Positions 1 to 8,204 of a stretch of 37,904 nucleotides of DNA are shown piece by piece. Origin of the DNA: an uncultured Bacteroidota bacterium. GTDB lineage: Bacteria > Bacteroidota > Bacteroidia > Bacteroidales > WCHB1-69. Numbering within the stretch: the stretch's first letter is position 1; each line of letters starts with the position of its first letter. The position numbers were made by a program, and so were the translations under genes. Below the pieces are notes generated by a model, which saw only the letters and a program-made list of their open reading frames with translations, was not told the origin of the DNA and made no database searches. The stretch spans positions 1-37,904 of the forward strand of contig CACXUB010000022.1 in NCBI GenBank assembly GCA_902770735.1, written 5' to 3'.

Positions 1-175
1 TCCTCAAATCGATTTCTTTGGCTACCTTGGTTGTTATTGGACGGCCACCCAGACCACTAACAATGGATGGGGCATCAAGTCATGGAGCCGACAATTCCAG
101 TGGTCGTCCGCTATTGTTGTCAGAAGTGATATTCCCAAACAGGATGCGATTTCAGTTCGTTGCCTTCGAGATTAG
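1..175 (+). CDS. FISUMP-domain protein, C-terminal fragment (cut by window edge)
   Basis: An open frame enters from the left edge (codons start at base 2) and ends at TAG 173-175. The peptide has the features of the C-terminal end of a Fibrobacter succinogenes major paralogous (FISUMP) domain: an early GYLGCYWTAT segment, aromatic- and Ser-rich middle, and the near-terminal SVRCLRD. These domains occur in secreted or lipid-anchored surface proteins of Bacteroidota and Fibrobacterota, with no settled biochemical role. The same ending (SVRCVQDG) occurs in the intact lipoprotein at 34651-36483. Nothing can be said about the missing N-terminus, including whether it has a signal peptide. Confidence 0.75.
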   Translation, partial: PQIDFFGYLGCYWTATQTTNNGWGIKSWSRQFQWSSAIVVRSDIPKQDAISVRCLRD

Positions 176-236
176 GCTACGCTGCCGATTCGGGTAGATT
201 AATTTCCGCCATTCCGCATACTTTTCGAAATAAATC

Positions 237-647
237 TTAACCGCCTAACCTCACAATCTCCCCGTTCCCAAAATCAATCTCAAACACCTTCTGTTCTACA
301 CCGTTCGTTACGCACAACAGAGGTGCTTTCAGGATGCTGTTGTAGCGGCCGGCCTGCTCCACCACCTGCTGCGTGAGTTTCACGTGCGGGGCCTTGCACT
401 CGACCACCATATACGGCTGCAGCTCGTCGTCGAAGACCACCAAATCGTAACGCTGCGTCATCCCGCTGACCGTCACCGCGTGCTCAACAGAGAGGTGTGA
501 CAACGGAAACCCCTTGACATTCAACAGGTAAAGGATGAAAACCTGTCGCACACGCTCCTCGGGCGTGAGCGCGACCCATTTCTGTCGCACAGGGTCGAAA
601 ATCTCCTGTTGCGATCCATTTTCCCGTATTTTCAATGTGAATGCCAT
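237..647 (-). CDS. Stand-alone type I restriction R-subunit N-terminal-like (HSDR_N_2) protein
   Basis: The 136-residue protein is the size of an isolated HSDR_N_2 domain, the PD-(D/E)xK nuclease fold found at the N-terminus of type I restriction R subunits. Visible active-site pattern: D68 in RYDLVVFD, then E83-x-K85 in VVECKAP, followed by Q98-A-G-R101-Y102, the QxxRY motif typical of this group. No helicase part, HsdM or HsdS is nearby, so it is not a working type I system here. Single-domain relatives are common in Bacteroidota, usually annotated as hypothetical or type I restriction endonuclease subunit R. Its cellular role is unknown. The family call is firm; nuclease activity is inferred from the motif. 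Confidence 0.8.
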   Translation of the reverse strand: MAFTLKIRENGSQQEIFDPVRQKWVALTPEERVRQVFILYLLNVKGFPLSHLSVEHAVTVSGMTQRYDLVVFDDELQPYMVVECKAPHVKLTQQVVEQAGRYNSILKAPLLCVTNGVEQKVFEIDFGNGEIVRLGG

Positions 648-705
648 TACTTGTTGTTATTCATTTTTTCATTCATCAATTATCATACGTCATTTTTCAT
701 TCATC

Positions 706-797
706 CCAGGGCTCGCTGCGCTCATCCTGGACTAACACGTGTCGGGCTTTCAGCCCTTTTGGAATCATTCATAATTCTTAATTCTTAATTCTTAATT
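706..797. repeat. Intergenic repeat-like segment: two short hairpins and an AATTCTT tandem array
   Basis: Between the HSDR_N_2 gene and nspC lie an imperfect hairpin (CCAGG 706-710 with CCTGG 726-730, inner part GCTCGCTGCGCTC), a second hairpin (GGGCT 744-748 with AGCCC 752-756, then TTTT), and three copies of the 7-mer AATTCTT (773-793) followed by AATT. The paired-hairpin layout resembles dispersed intergenic repeats seen in gut Bacteroidales, but no second copy exists in this window. It may help terminate nspC transcription, although the hairpins lack a T tract in the minus direction. Confidence 0.4.
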
Positions 798-801
798 GTC
801 C

Positions 802-1953
802 CTACCCTAACTTGGCCTTGTACGATGCGTAATCCCCAGGTTGCGCCAGCATCTCGAAGTTGCCGTCCTGGTGGATGACCCCGATGGCGGGATGCGCCAC
901 CCCGTTGAAGAAGGTGGTCTTCACCATCGTGTAGTGGATCATGTCATCGAAGACGATGCGGTCGCCGATCTCCAACGGCTCGGGGAAGGCGAAGTCGCCC
1001 ATGCCGATGAAGTCGCCGGCCAGACAGGAGCAGCCGCCCAAACGATAGACGTGCTTGCTGTTCTCGTCGGGTTCGGTGGCACCGAGGACCGTCGGTTTGT
1101 AGGGCATTTCCAGACAATCCGGCATGTGGCAGGCGAAGGAGACGTTGAGCATCGCGATTTTGATGCCCTTGTTTTCCACGATATCCTCCACGGTGGAGGT
1201 CAGCACACCGGTTTGCCAGCCCACGGCTTCGCCCGGTTCAAGAATCACCTCCTCCAAATTCGGGTAGCGACTGCGGAAGTCCTGCAGCAGCCCGATGAGG
1301 TGCGGGATGTCGTAGTCGGCGCGGGTGATGTGGTGCCCGCCACCCATGTTGAACCATTTGCACTGCTTGATGAGGTCGGAGAACTTCTCCTCCGTTGCCT
1401 TCAGGCAGCGTTCGAGGGCATAGCTGTCGTTCTCGCAGAGCACGTGAAAGTGCAGACCCTCAATGCCTTCGGGCAGGGTGTCGGGCATGTCGTCGCGCAG
1501 GATGCCCAGGCGCGAGCCCGGTACAGCGGGGTTGTAGAGGTCTGTCTCGATTTCCGAATATTCGGGATTTATGCGCAGTCCGAGCGAGACCTTTTTGGGA
1601 AAGGCAGCGGCCTGCTCGCGGAACCGCTCGTACTGTCCCAACGAGTTGAACGTCAAGTGACTGCTGTACATGAGCAGCTGCTCGAAATCGTTGTCGGTAT
1701 AGACGGGCGCGTAGGTGTGCGCCTCGCAGCCCATCTCCTCTGCGATGAGCCGCGCCTCGTTCACGGAGCTGGCGGTGGCGCCGCTCAACCACTCGTTGAT
1801 GAGCGGGAACGACGGCCAGAAAGCATAGCCCTTCAAGGCGCAGATGATCTTCACGCCGGCCTCTTTCTGCACGAGATCCAGCAGTTGCAGGTTTGCCAAC
1901 AAAGCCTCCTCCGAAAGGATATAGCAGGGGGAAGGGTACGATGAGTAATTCAT
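802..1953 (-). CDS. nspC: Carboxynorspermidine/carboxyspermidine decarboxylase
   Basis: NspC is a PLP enzyme of the alanine-racemase-fold decarboxylase group. It removes CO2 from carboxy(nor)spermidine in the alternative bacterial polyamine route. The 383-residue length fits the family. K41 in CALKGYAFWPSFP is the expected PLP lysine. HFHVLCENDSYALE, the glycine-rich GGGHHI, EPGEAVGWQTG and GGCSCLAGD (catalytic Cys region) are further family signatures. The partner carboxyspermidine dehydrogenase is not in the window, so the pathway genes are split. The start follows from conservation of the N-terminal SPCYIL segment. A -7 box lies 72 bases upstream. Confidence 0.95.
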   Translation of the reverse strand: MNYSSYPSPCYILSEEALLANLQLLDLVQKEAGVKIICALKGYAFWPSFPLINEWLSGATASSVNEARLIAEEMGCEAHTYAPVYTDNDFEQLLMYSSHLTFNSLGQYERFREQAAAFPKKVSLGLRINPEYSEIETDLYNPAVPGSRLGILRDDMPDTLPEGIEGLHFHVLCENDSYALERCLKATEEKFSDLIKQCKWFNMGGGHHITRADYDIPHLIGLLQDFRSRYPNLEEVILEPGEAVGWQTGVLTSTVEDIVENKGIKIAMLNVSFACHMPDCLEMPYKPTVLGATEPDENSKHVYRLGGCSCLAGDFIGMGDFAFPEPLEIGDRIVFDDMIHYTMVKTTFFNGVAHPAIGVIHQDGNFEMLAQPGDYASYKAKLG

Positions 1954-2024
1954 AATCAGGATTTAGCCATTTGAAATTAAACGAAAACGCAGATCGACTG
2001 TAGTTCTTTTTGATTTTGAGAGCG

Positions 2025-2032
2025 CAAAAATA
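2025..2032 (-). promoter_or_regulatory. Candidate -7 box for nspC
   Basis: Read on the minus strand this is TATTTTTG, matching the Bacteroidota sigma-ABfr -7 consensus TAnnTTTG, 72 bases before the nspC start. No convincing -33 TTG is seen at 17-23 bases. Confidence 0.45.
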
Positions 2033-2132
2033 CCAAATTTTTCAGGAAATCCGACTTCCATTGTTCAAAGATATACAAGAATTTTTGTTGAAAAAAATAC
2101 ACTAAAACCGCTTTTTATGCGTTAAGAAATGT

Positions 2133-2140
2133 TATTTTTG
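2133..2140 (+). promoter_or_regulatory. Candidate -7 box for the sufT-like/wzz/wzy cluster
   Basis: TATTTTTG matches TAnnTTTG and ends 26 bases before the ATG at 2167. No good -33 element was found. Confidence 0.5.
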
Positions 2141-2166
2141 CAAAATTGTAAAAGAAACTTAATTGT

Positions 2167-2463
2167 ATGAAAACCAAAGTGATTGAGGTGCTCAATTCGA
2201 TTTATGACCCTGAAATTCCAGTCAACATTTGGGAATTGGGGTTCATTTACCAATTGGAAGTCAACCAAAACAACGATGTCTATATCCTGATGACCCTGAC
2301 CGCGCCCAATTGTCCGGTGGCGGAGAGCCTGCCCATGGAGGTGCAGACCCGCGTGTCGATGATCCCCGGCGTGAACAAGGTGGTCGTGGATGTCACTTTC
2401 GACCCGCCGTGGACAATGGACCGCATGACGGAGGCCGCCAAGATGGAACTCGGGTTGATATAA
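2167..2463 (+). CDS. MIP18/DUF59-family Fe-S cluster assembly protein (SufT-like)
   Basis: A 98-residue single-domain protein of the DUF59/MIP18 family. Members help mature or transfer iron-sulfur clusters in the cytosol. Diagnostic stretches are DPEIPVNIWELGFIY near residues 18-32 and LTAPNCPVAESLP with the conserved Cys. In Bacteroidota these genes often sit beside suf genes, but no suf gene is visible here. It is followed after 57 bases by the Wzz-like gene on the same strand and may be co-transcribed with it. The domain call is firm; the exact client proteins cannot be read from the sequence. Confidence 0.88.
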   Translation: MKTKVIEVLNSIYDPEIPVNIWELGFIYQLEVNQNNDVYILMTLTAPNCPVAESLPMEVQTRVSMIPGVNKVVVDVTFDPPWTMDRMTEAAKMELGLI

Positions 2464-2520
2464 CCGTAAAACAACCGTTTTTTCAAAACATTTTTCAACG
2501 TCAACAAAATCATTTACCGA

Positions 2521-3558
2521 ATGGAAAATAAAGACAAGTACAACGCTTTCAGTCTGTTGCAATTCATGTGGAAATGGCGGAAATGGCTTCTCATTGTCTG
2601 CGTGGCCACATTCTTCGTCTCGGCGGCGTGTTCCTTCTTAGTGCGCCCCCGTTTCAAATCCACCGCCACCATCTACGCCCCGCGCACCAGCTCCGTGTCC
2701 AAAATCTTGCTGAACGAGCAAAACTACAACGAACGACTGGAAATCAAGGCTTTGGCCACCGTCGATGAGACCGAACAGATGCTTCCTTTCCTGAACGCCG
2801 TGGCCATCAAGGATTCCCTGATCGAAAAATACAATCTGGCGGACTATTACGGCATCGATGTCAACAAAAAAGGCGGCAAAACCAAGCTTTACAAGACCGT
2901 TACGAACAATTTGACCGTCAAACGTACGGAATACGGCGCCATCAACATCTCCATGAGCGACTGGGACCCGCAACGCGCCTACGAGATGACGCTGGATGTC
3001 ATCCGCTGGTTGGACACCATCAAAAACAGGGTGGAATACGAACGTGCAAGCGCCGCCGTCGTCATTCTGCAGAACCAGATGGACTCCATCGAACGGGAAA
3101 TCGCCGTGGTCAACGACTCCATCCGGGAAATCATGTCCCACGGTGTATTTGACGTGAAAGTGCAGAGCGAGCGTCTCACCCAACAATACGCCATCGCCGC
3201 CGCACAAGGCAATGCCGCTGCCATGCAACGCATTCAGAGAGAGCAGGATACACTTGCAAAATATGGTTCCCGACTGACTTCCTATCAAGATTTGGAATAC
3301 AACTTCAGTAAGTACCATGCGCTTTGCAAGCAGAAAATGATGGATGCCAAAATGGACATGACCACCATCATGCCGGTGAAATTCGTCATTGACAATCCCA
3401 CTCCTGCCGACAAAAAATACTACCCCAAAAAATCCCTCATCGTTGTCATCTCCACCTTGTGCGCATTCGTTCTGACGATGATTGTGCTTTTAATGATCGA
3501 ACGAGTTGAAAACCAGCCTAATAGAAAAGATTCAACAGCTGACGGGCAAGATCACTAA
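2521..3558 (+). CDS. Wzz-like polysaccharide chain-length/co-polymerase protein
   Basis: The 345-residue protein has the two-helix plan of Wzz/PCP proteins: a cytoplasmic N-terminus, TM1 at about 22-41, a long periplasmic part (about 45-300) with coiled-coil helices, and TM2 at about 305-326. A Pro-rich NPTPADKKYYPKK precedes TM2, as usual in the family. No C-terminal tyrosine kinase domain is present, so it resembles a type 1 PCP rather than a Wzc kinase. It would set chain length of a surface polysaccharide made by the Wzy pathway. The next gene encodes a candidate Wzy/WaaL protein and overlaps this one by 53 bases, supporting a shared role. Confidence 0.85.
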   Translation: MENKDKYNAFSLLQFMWKWRKWLLIVCVATFFVSAACSFLVRPRFKSTATIYAPRTSSVSKILLNEQNYNERLEIKALATVDETEQMLPFLNAVAIKDSLIEKYNLADYYGIDVNKKGGKTKLYKTVTNNLTVKRTEYGAINISMSDWDPQRAYEMTLDVIRWLDTIKNRVEYERASAAVVILQNQMDSIEREIAVVNDSIREIMSHGVFDVKVQSERLTQQYAIAAAQGNAAAMQRIQREQDTLAKYGSRLTSYQDLEYNFSKYHALCKQKMMDAKMDMTTIMPVKFVIDNPTPADKKYYPKKSLIVVISTLCAFVLTMIVLLMIERVENQPNRKDSTADGQDH

Positions 3559-5002
3559 GCGACAGATTATCGCTTTTCTGGTCGCAATGGCGCTCGTGCT
3601 GGCCAACGGCTATGCTATAATCAGAGAATTCCCTGTCATTCAACTGATTACCATAGCCGCTGTAGGCTTGTATCTGATTTTTTTCCACGCCGACTGGGTC
3701 ATGTATCTTGTGGCGTTCACCACCCCGCTGTCAGTCATCATCAGCAGCAAAAGCATCCATCTCGGTCTTTCGCTCCCTTCCGAAGCGATGATGATTGCCC
3801 TGACCATGGTCTTTTTCGCACGCATTCTGTACGACTGGCACCTCAACCCGAAACTGCTGAAACATCCGATTTCCATCGCGCTTTTCCTTTATTTGGGCTG
3901 GATGCTCGTCACCTGCCTGACCAGTGTGCGGCCCGTGATTTCCATCAAGTTTTTTCTGTCGAAACTATGGTTCATCACCTCCTGCTATTGGTTTTTCATC
4001 CGAATGGTGGAAGATGACCTGAAAAACGCCGTGCGCTACTTCAACTTTTACGCTGTTGGATTGGTCATCATCGTGTTCATAACCACCTACAAGCATGCGC
4101 TCAGCGGATTCGACGAGCACTATGCGCATTGGGTGATGAAACCGTTTTACAACGACCACACGGCCTACGGCGCCGCGCTGGCTTTCATGATCCCCATCAC
4201 CGTCGGTTTCTTCTTCCTTCCCGGAAACAAGCTGGCGCAGAAGATCTTCTACGCAACCGTCTCCGTTATCCTCTTAGCCGCCTTCTATCTGTCGTTCAGC
4301 CGTGCCGCATGGATCAGCTTGGTGGTGGCCGTCGGGGTGCTGATCATCCTTAAGCTTCGCATCAAACTGTCATGGCTGATTAGCGGCGGATTAGTGCTTG
4401 CGGTACTGCTTTTCTTCTACGCCGACGACATTCTCTACAAGATGAGCCGCAACAGTCAGGACTCCTCCGGCAATTTCGTGGAGCACATCCAGTCGATGTC
4501 GAATATCAGCACGGATGCTTCCAACATGGAGCGTATCAACCGTTGGACCGCCGCTTTCGGAATGATCAAGGAAAAACCCGTATTTGGCTGGGGCCCTGGA
4601 ACTTACCAATTCGAGTATGCCCCATTCCAACACGGCTACTACCGCACTATCATCTCCACTGACTTCGGTGACGGCGGCAACGCCCACAGCGAATACATCG
4701 GACCATGCGCCGAAAGTGGTGTCCCGGGGATGATCACCGTTTTCGTTCTCGTCTTCGTTTTACTCTACCACGGCATCCGAACGTATATCTATGCAGATGA
4801 TAAAGTATTGAAAATCATGTCTTTATGCATGACGCTATCCCTTGTTTCCTACTACACACACGGGGTTTTCAACAACTTTTTGGACACAGACAAACTTTCC
4901 GCCATCGTTTGGAGCGCGATGGCCGTCATTACAGTTTGCGATATTAAACGAAAAATTCCCGAGCTCTATTCGCCTCTTTCTGAATCTGTTACTTCGTTGT
5001 AA
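3506..5002 (+). CDS. O-antigen ligase/polymerase family membrane protein (Wzy/WaaL-like)
   Basis: A 498-residue polytopic membrane protein with roughly 10-12 predicted helices and one large loop (about 310-400) holding [19 protein letters not shown] and [17 protein letters not shown]. Such a loop is the hallmark of the Wzy_C/O-antigen ligase family, which polymerises or ligates lipid-linked glycans in the inner membrane. The likely start is TTG at 3506, giving a basic N-terminus before TM1 and a 53-base overlap with the Wzz-like gene. ATG at 3587 is possible but would cut into TM1. Ligase and polymerase cannot be told apart by sequence; the Wzz neighbour favours polymerase. The 3' end overlaps tdk by 37 bases. 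Confidence 0.87.
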   Translation: MKTSLIEKIQQLTGKITKRQIIAFLVAMALVLANGYAIIREFPVIQLITIAAVGLYLIFFHADWVMYLVAFTTPLSVIISSKSIHLGLSLPSEAMMIALTMVFFARILYDWHLNPKLLKHPISIALFLYLGWMLVTCLTSVRPVISIKFFLSKLWFITSCYWFFIRMVEDDLKNAVRYFNFYAVGLVIIVFITTYKHALSGFDEHYAHWVMKPFYNDHTAYGAALAFMIPITVGFFFLPGNKLAQKIFYATVSVILLAAFYLSFSRAAWISLVVAVGVLIILKLRIKLSWLISGGLVLAVLLFFYADDILYKMSRNSQDSSGNFVEHIQSMSNISTDASNMERINRWTAAFGMIKEKPVFGWGPGTYQFEYAPFQHGYYRTIISTDFGDGGNAHSEYIGPCAESGVPGMITVFVLVFVLLYHGIRTYIYADDKVLKIMSLCMTLSLVSYYTHGVFNNFLDTDKLSAIVWSAMAVITVCDIKRKIPELYSPLSESVTSL

Positions 5003-5562
5003 CAGTGACGGCAAAGCGGCTCGTAAGCGTCTTTCTCACCTAACAGCACCCGTTGCTCATTCGCCACAATACGGTGCGAAAAATGGGCAAGATCACCGCA
5101 ACGCGTGCAGATGGCATGCTGTTTGCTGACATATTCGGCCACCGCCATCAGCTTGGGCATCGGCCCGAACGGAACTCCCTTGTAATCCATATCCAATCCG
5201 CTGACAATCACACGGATACCCGCATTCGCCAACTGATTGCAAACCTCAACAATGCCTTCGTCGAAGAACTGGATTTCATCTATAGCCACCACCTGAACAT
5301 CGCTCGTATTGACATACAGCAGGATTTCCGAAGAGTTGTTGACCGGCGTGGAAACGCGCGAATTATCGTTGTGAGAGACCACATCCATCTCGTCATACCG
5401 CGTGTCAATGGCCGGTTTGAAGAGCTCTATTTTCTGGTTGGCAAACTCCGCACGACGGATTCGACGGAGCAATTCCTCGGTTTTTCCGGAGAACATTGAC
5501 CCACAAATCACCTCAATCCATCCTTTTTTATGATTCCTGCTCGATTTATTTTCTAAAAACAT
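4966..5562 (-). CDS. tdk: Thymidine kinase
   Basis: Type II (TK1-like) thymidine kinase of 198 residues that phosphorylates thymidine to dTMP in the salvage pathway. The Walker A loop is GSMFSGKT (21-28). A DEIQFFDE Walker B/lasso region is present. [15 protein letters not shown] is a family signature. Two zinc pairs, CTRCG and CRHCY, form the structural zinc site. Its last 37 bases overlap the 3' end of the O-antigen polymerase-like gene on the other strand, so the two genes converge with no room for a terminator. Confidence 0.97.
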   Translation of the reverse strand: MFLENKSSRNHKKGWIEVICGSMFSGKTEELLRRIRRAEFANQKIELFKPAIDTRYDEMDVVSHNDNSRVSTPVNNSSEILLYVNTSDVQVVAIDEIQFFDEGIVEVCNQLANAGIRVIVSGLDMDYKGVPFGPMPKLMAVAEYVSKQHAICTRCGDLAHFSHRIVANEQRVLLGEKDAYEPLCRHCYNEVTDSERGE

Positions 5563-5589
5563 TTCGCTCCAAACTATGTATAAATTTAG

Positions 5590-5597
5590 TATTTTTG
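5590..5597 (+). promoter_or_regulatory. Candidate -7 box for the acidic protein gene
   Basis: TATTTTTG matches TAnnTTTG, 64 bases before ATG 5662, in the divergent gap with tdk. It implies a fairly long 5' leader. No -33 TTG was identified. Confidence 0.45.
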
Positions 5598-5661
5598 TGC
5601 GCTTTTTTCGAGCGCAAAATTATAATAAAAACCGTTAATCTGATATATAAAATTCAAAAAA

Positions 5662-6726
5662 ATGAACGACGCATATCAAAAATTGTCGGAATTGTTGGAT
5701 AATTGGCTATCTGACAGTGCAAAAGAAATCAAAATGGCCCTCATTGAGAAGGAAATTCTACTGGAAAAAATGAGAAGGCTGTATGTCAAATTCTCTGCTA
5801 TGGAAACAGAGGAGCGTGATGTTCCGAAGCCAGAACCAACCAAAGGCGACCTGGAAGAAGCCCAACCGAAGAAAGAATACACACCCGCGAAAACCATGGA
5901 AGAGGATGTGGAATTGTTCTTCGACACGGAACATGAAAGCTACAAGACTGTAGAACAGGAACTTAAAAACTTAGCCGATGAAATCAATGACAACCAAAAA
6001 CCTGCTGAAACAGTGAAACCCGAGCCCGAGAAAAAAGAGGAACCCGTTTCCGACTTGGACATCTTTGACCAAATTGAAAAGTCTGAAACAACGGCAGAGG
6101 AGATAAAAAAATCCCCGTTAGAGGATGACGCCGACGAGCTGTTCGAACCCGATTTTGAAATAAACGTGGAACCTGAAACGCAAGAAAACACGCACGAGGA
6201 AGACAACATTCTGCAATTCCTGCCGCAGAAAGAATCGACCGAAGCAAGCTCCACCAAAAAGCCCGAACCCGTAACGCCGAAACCCGTGGAGCAACCGAAA
6301 GAGACGAAGAAAGAAGCTGATAACCAACCTGTTGCGACTGATAAGAATCAACCTCAGCCCAAACAGGTGGAGAAACCGACACCCGTCGAACACAAAGAGA
6401 ATCCCATTCAAAAACCGCAGCAACGCTCACTCAACGATCTCTTCAATGAACAGCGCGAAGACCATTCCATCAGCAGCCAATATCAACGCGCCAAAGTCGG
6501 TGACCTGACAAAAGCCATTTCCATCAACGACAAGTTCATCTATATCAAGGAGTTATTCCATAACCGCGGGGAAGATTTCAGCGCTTCCATCCGCCAACTC
6601 AACGAATGCAAAAGCATGGAAGAGGCTTTCAACTGTCTCGACGAGCTGAAAAAGAAGTTCTTCTGGGACTCCAAAACCGATGCTTATTTGTCGTTCTGCG
6701 ACCTGCTGCGGAGAAAATTCTCCTAA
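5662..6726 (+). CDS. Acidic Pro/Glu/Lys-rich protein with conserved C-terminal helical domain, function unknown
   Basis: I do not recognise a named family. The 354-residue protein has a short N-terminal helical part (1-50) and a long low-complexity linker rich in E, K, P, T and Q (about 50-260). A compact C-terminal region (about 263-354) starts SLNDLFNEQ and contains VGDLTKAISINDKFIYIKELF and a terminal LLRRKF. This C-terminal pattern recurs in uncharacterised Bacteroidota proteins, from general knowledge rather than a search. There is no signal peptide or membrane helix, so it is probably cytosolic. It is monocistronic, ending at a strong bidirectional terminator. The linker looks disordered; a scaffold role is conceivable but only a guess. 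Confidence 0.75.
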   Translation: MNDAYQKLSELLDNWLSDSAKEIKMALIEKEILLEKMRRLYVKFSAMETEERDVPKPEPTKGDLEEAQPKKEYTPAKTMEEDVELFFDTEHESYKTVEQELKNLADEINDNQKPAETVKPEPEKKEEPVSDLDIFDQIEKSETTAEEIKKSPLEDDADELFEPDFEINVEPETQENTHEEDNILQFLPQKESTEASSTKKPEPVTPKPVEQPKETKKEADNQPVATDKNQPQPKQVEKPTPVEHKENPIQKPQQRSLNDLFNEQREDHSISSQYQRAKVGDLTKAISINDKFIYIKELFHNRGEDFSASIRQLNECKSMEEAFNCLDELKKKFFWDSKTDAYLSFCDLLRRKFS

Positions 6727-6747
6727 TGGAAAGCTATCTTAAAAACA

Positions 6748-6779
6748 CGAAGAGACGCGCCAAACGGTGCGTCTCTTCG
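6748..6779. terminator. Bidirectional rho-independent terminator
   Basis: An 11-bp perfect stem (CGAAGAGACGC 6748-6758 with GCGTCTCTTCG 6769-6779) and 10-base loop lie between convergent genes. GTTTTAAA follows on the plus side and TGTTTTTAAG on the minus side. It serves the acidic protein gene and gcvH. The GAGACGC arm is shared with the metG terminator at 26277. Confidence 0.85.
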
Positions 6780-6804
6780 GTTTTAAATGTCAATTGTCTG
6801 AGGA

Positions 6805-7182
6805 TTATCCCAGCATGGCGGTGTAGGCGGCAGCGTCCATCAGGTCGGCAACCTGATCGGGTTCTGTCATTTTGATCTTGACGATCCAGCCTTCGCCGTA
6901 AGGATCGCTGTTCACGAGGGCGGGTTCGCCTTCGAGAGCCTCGTTGAACTCGACAACTTCACCGGCAACGGGTAACAGCAGGTCAGCGACGGTCTTCACG
7001 GCCTCAATGGAACCGAAAACCTCGTCTTTGTCCAACGTCTCGCCCACAGAGGGGATGTCGAGGAACACGATGTCGCCCAATTCGTTGGCGGCGTGAGCAG
7101 TGATGCCCACCAATGCAAATTCACCATCCACTTTCAACCATTCGTGGTCCTGGGAATACTTCAAATTTTCAGGAATATTCAT
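6805..7182 (-). CDS. gcvH: Glycine cleavage system H protein
   Basis: The 125-residue H protein is the lipoyl carrier of the glycine cleavage complex, shuttling the aminomethyl group between P, T and L proteins. The lipoyl-lysine is K63 in [20 protein letters not shown] near residues 13-20 and the [14 protein letters not shown] segment are typical. None of gcvP, gcvT or lpd is nearby. It is the last gene of a minus-strand run pyrH, 2TM protein, frr, gcvH, 24 bases after frr. Confidence 0.97.
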   Translation of the reverse strand: MNIPENLKYSQDHEWLKVDGEFALVGITAHAANELGDIVFLDIPSVGETLDKDEVFGSIEAVKTVADLLLPVAGEVVEFNEALEGEPALVNSDPYGEGWIVKIKMTEPDQVADLMDAAAYTAMLG

Positions 7183-7206
7183 ACTTTTAAGTTTATAAAT
7201 GAAAAA

Positions 7207-7764
7207 TTAAACGGTCATAATTTCTTTTTCCTTGGCCTCCATGATCTTGTCCACCTTGCTGATGGCCTCGTCGGTAGCCTTCTGGATGTCCGTTTCCAGC
7301 TTTTTGACGGCATCCTCTTCCACGCCCTCGTCTTTCAGCTTTTTAGCGTCATCGTTGGCGGTACGGCGGATATTACGGATGGCCACTTTGGTCTGTTCGG
7401 CATCCTGTTTGGCCTTTTTCACCAGTTCCTTGCGGCGTTCCTCGGTCGGGGCAGGGATGACCAGGCGGATGAACTCGCCGTTGTTTTGCGGGGTCACGCC
7501 GATATTTGCGGCCAGAATAGCCTTCTCAATGACGGGCAACATATTGCGCTCCCAGGGTTGAATCACGATTTGATGGGCATCCGGAGTGTTCACGTTTGCC
7601 ACCTGGTCGATGGGCGTGGGGTTGCCGTAATAGTCCACCTTGATGCCGTCCAGCATTTGCGGGGAAGCTTTGCCGGCACGGACCTTTTGCAACTCTTTAT
7701 CAAAATGCGCCACAGTGGCGTTCATACTGTCTTTCGCTTGTTTCAAGCAGGTTTGTGTATCCAT
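7207..7764 (-). CDS. frr: Ribosome recycling factor
   Basis: At 185 residues it has the usual RRF length and the standard motifs: VRAGKASPQMLDGIKVDYYG near the N-terminus, PWERNMLPVIEKAI in the middle, and the helical KDEGVEEDAVKKLETDIQKATD close to the C-terminus. With EF-G it splits post-termination ribosomes. It follows the 2TM gene by 11 bases; the pyrH-frr neighbourhood is widely conserved in bacteria. Confidence 0.98.
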   Translation of the reverse strand: MDTQTCLKQAKDSMNATVAHFDKELQKVRAGKASPQMLDGIKVDYYGNPTPIDQVANVNTPDAHQIVIQPWERNMLPVIEKAILAANIGVTPQNNGEFIRLVIPAPTEERRKELVKKAKQDAEQTKVAIRNIRRTANDDAKKLKDEGVEEDAVKKLETDIQKATDEAISKVDKIMEAKEKEIMTV

Positions 7765-7775
7765 ATTTTTGTGTT

Positions 7776-8198
7776 TTAATCAATTAGTCTACTATTATTT
7801 TCGGGTTCCACCTCTTCTTCCGTCTCCGTTGTTTCCTCCGCCTCGTCTTTCCGCGCCATCTCGGCTTTCAGGCTCTCTATTTCCTGAAGTTGCCTTAGAC
7901 GCATTTTTTTCAGAGAAGTTAATTCTTTCTCTTTATAAGATTTCGTCCACTTATAGACAATCATATAATGCAGAATGATGCCCAACAACCAGACGATGAA
8001 AACAAAAAGGATGGCCATCAGGAAGGTGTTTTCCGCACTGTCTCTGAACAAAAAATACCACACCACCCACAGGAAGGCGTTGAGCAGGAAGAAAATGGCG
8101 AAATGCTTTTTGAAACCGGTTCGGCGCGAAGCCATTCTCGCCAGCTTAGCTTCTTCTTCGGGGGTTATTTCCGGGATGTTGTGATTCTCTTCAGCCAT
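7776..8198 (-). CDS. 2TM domain membrane protein
   Basis: A 140-residue protein with two hydrophobic helices (about 30-50 and 58-82) joined by a short loop, followed by a charged, probably coiled-coil tail (about 90-130) rich in E, K and R. This matches the small 2TM (PF13239-like) family of Bacteroidota, whose members are inner-membrane proteins of unknown function, some attached to LytTR or histidine-kinase proteins. It sits between pyrH (6-base gap) and frr (11-base gap), so it is co-transcribed with translation and nucleotide genes. No enzymatic motif is visible. Confidence 0.75.
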   Translation of the reverse strand: MAEENHNIPEITPEEEAKLARMASRRTGFKKHFAIFFLLNAFLWVVWYFLFRDSAENTFLMAILFVFIVWLLGIILHYMIVYKWTKSYKEKELTSLKKMRLRQLQEIESLKAEMARKDEAEETTETEEEVEPENNSRLID

Positions 8199-8204
8199 AG
8201 TCGT

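Noticed and set aside
841-1944. Long plus-strand frame opposite nspC
   Set aside because: It is the antisense shadow of a clear NspC gene, with no recognisable domain of its own.
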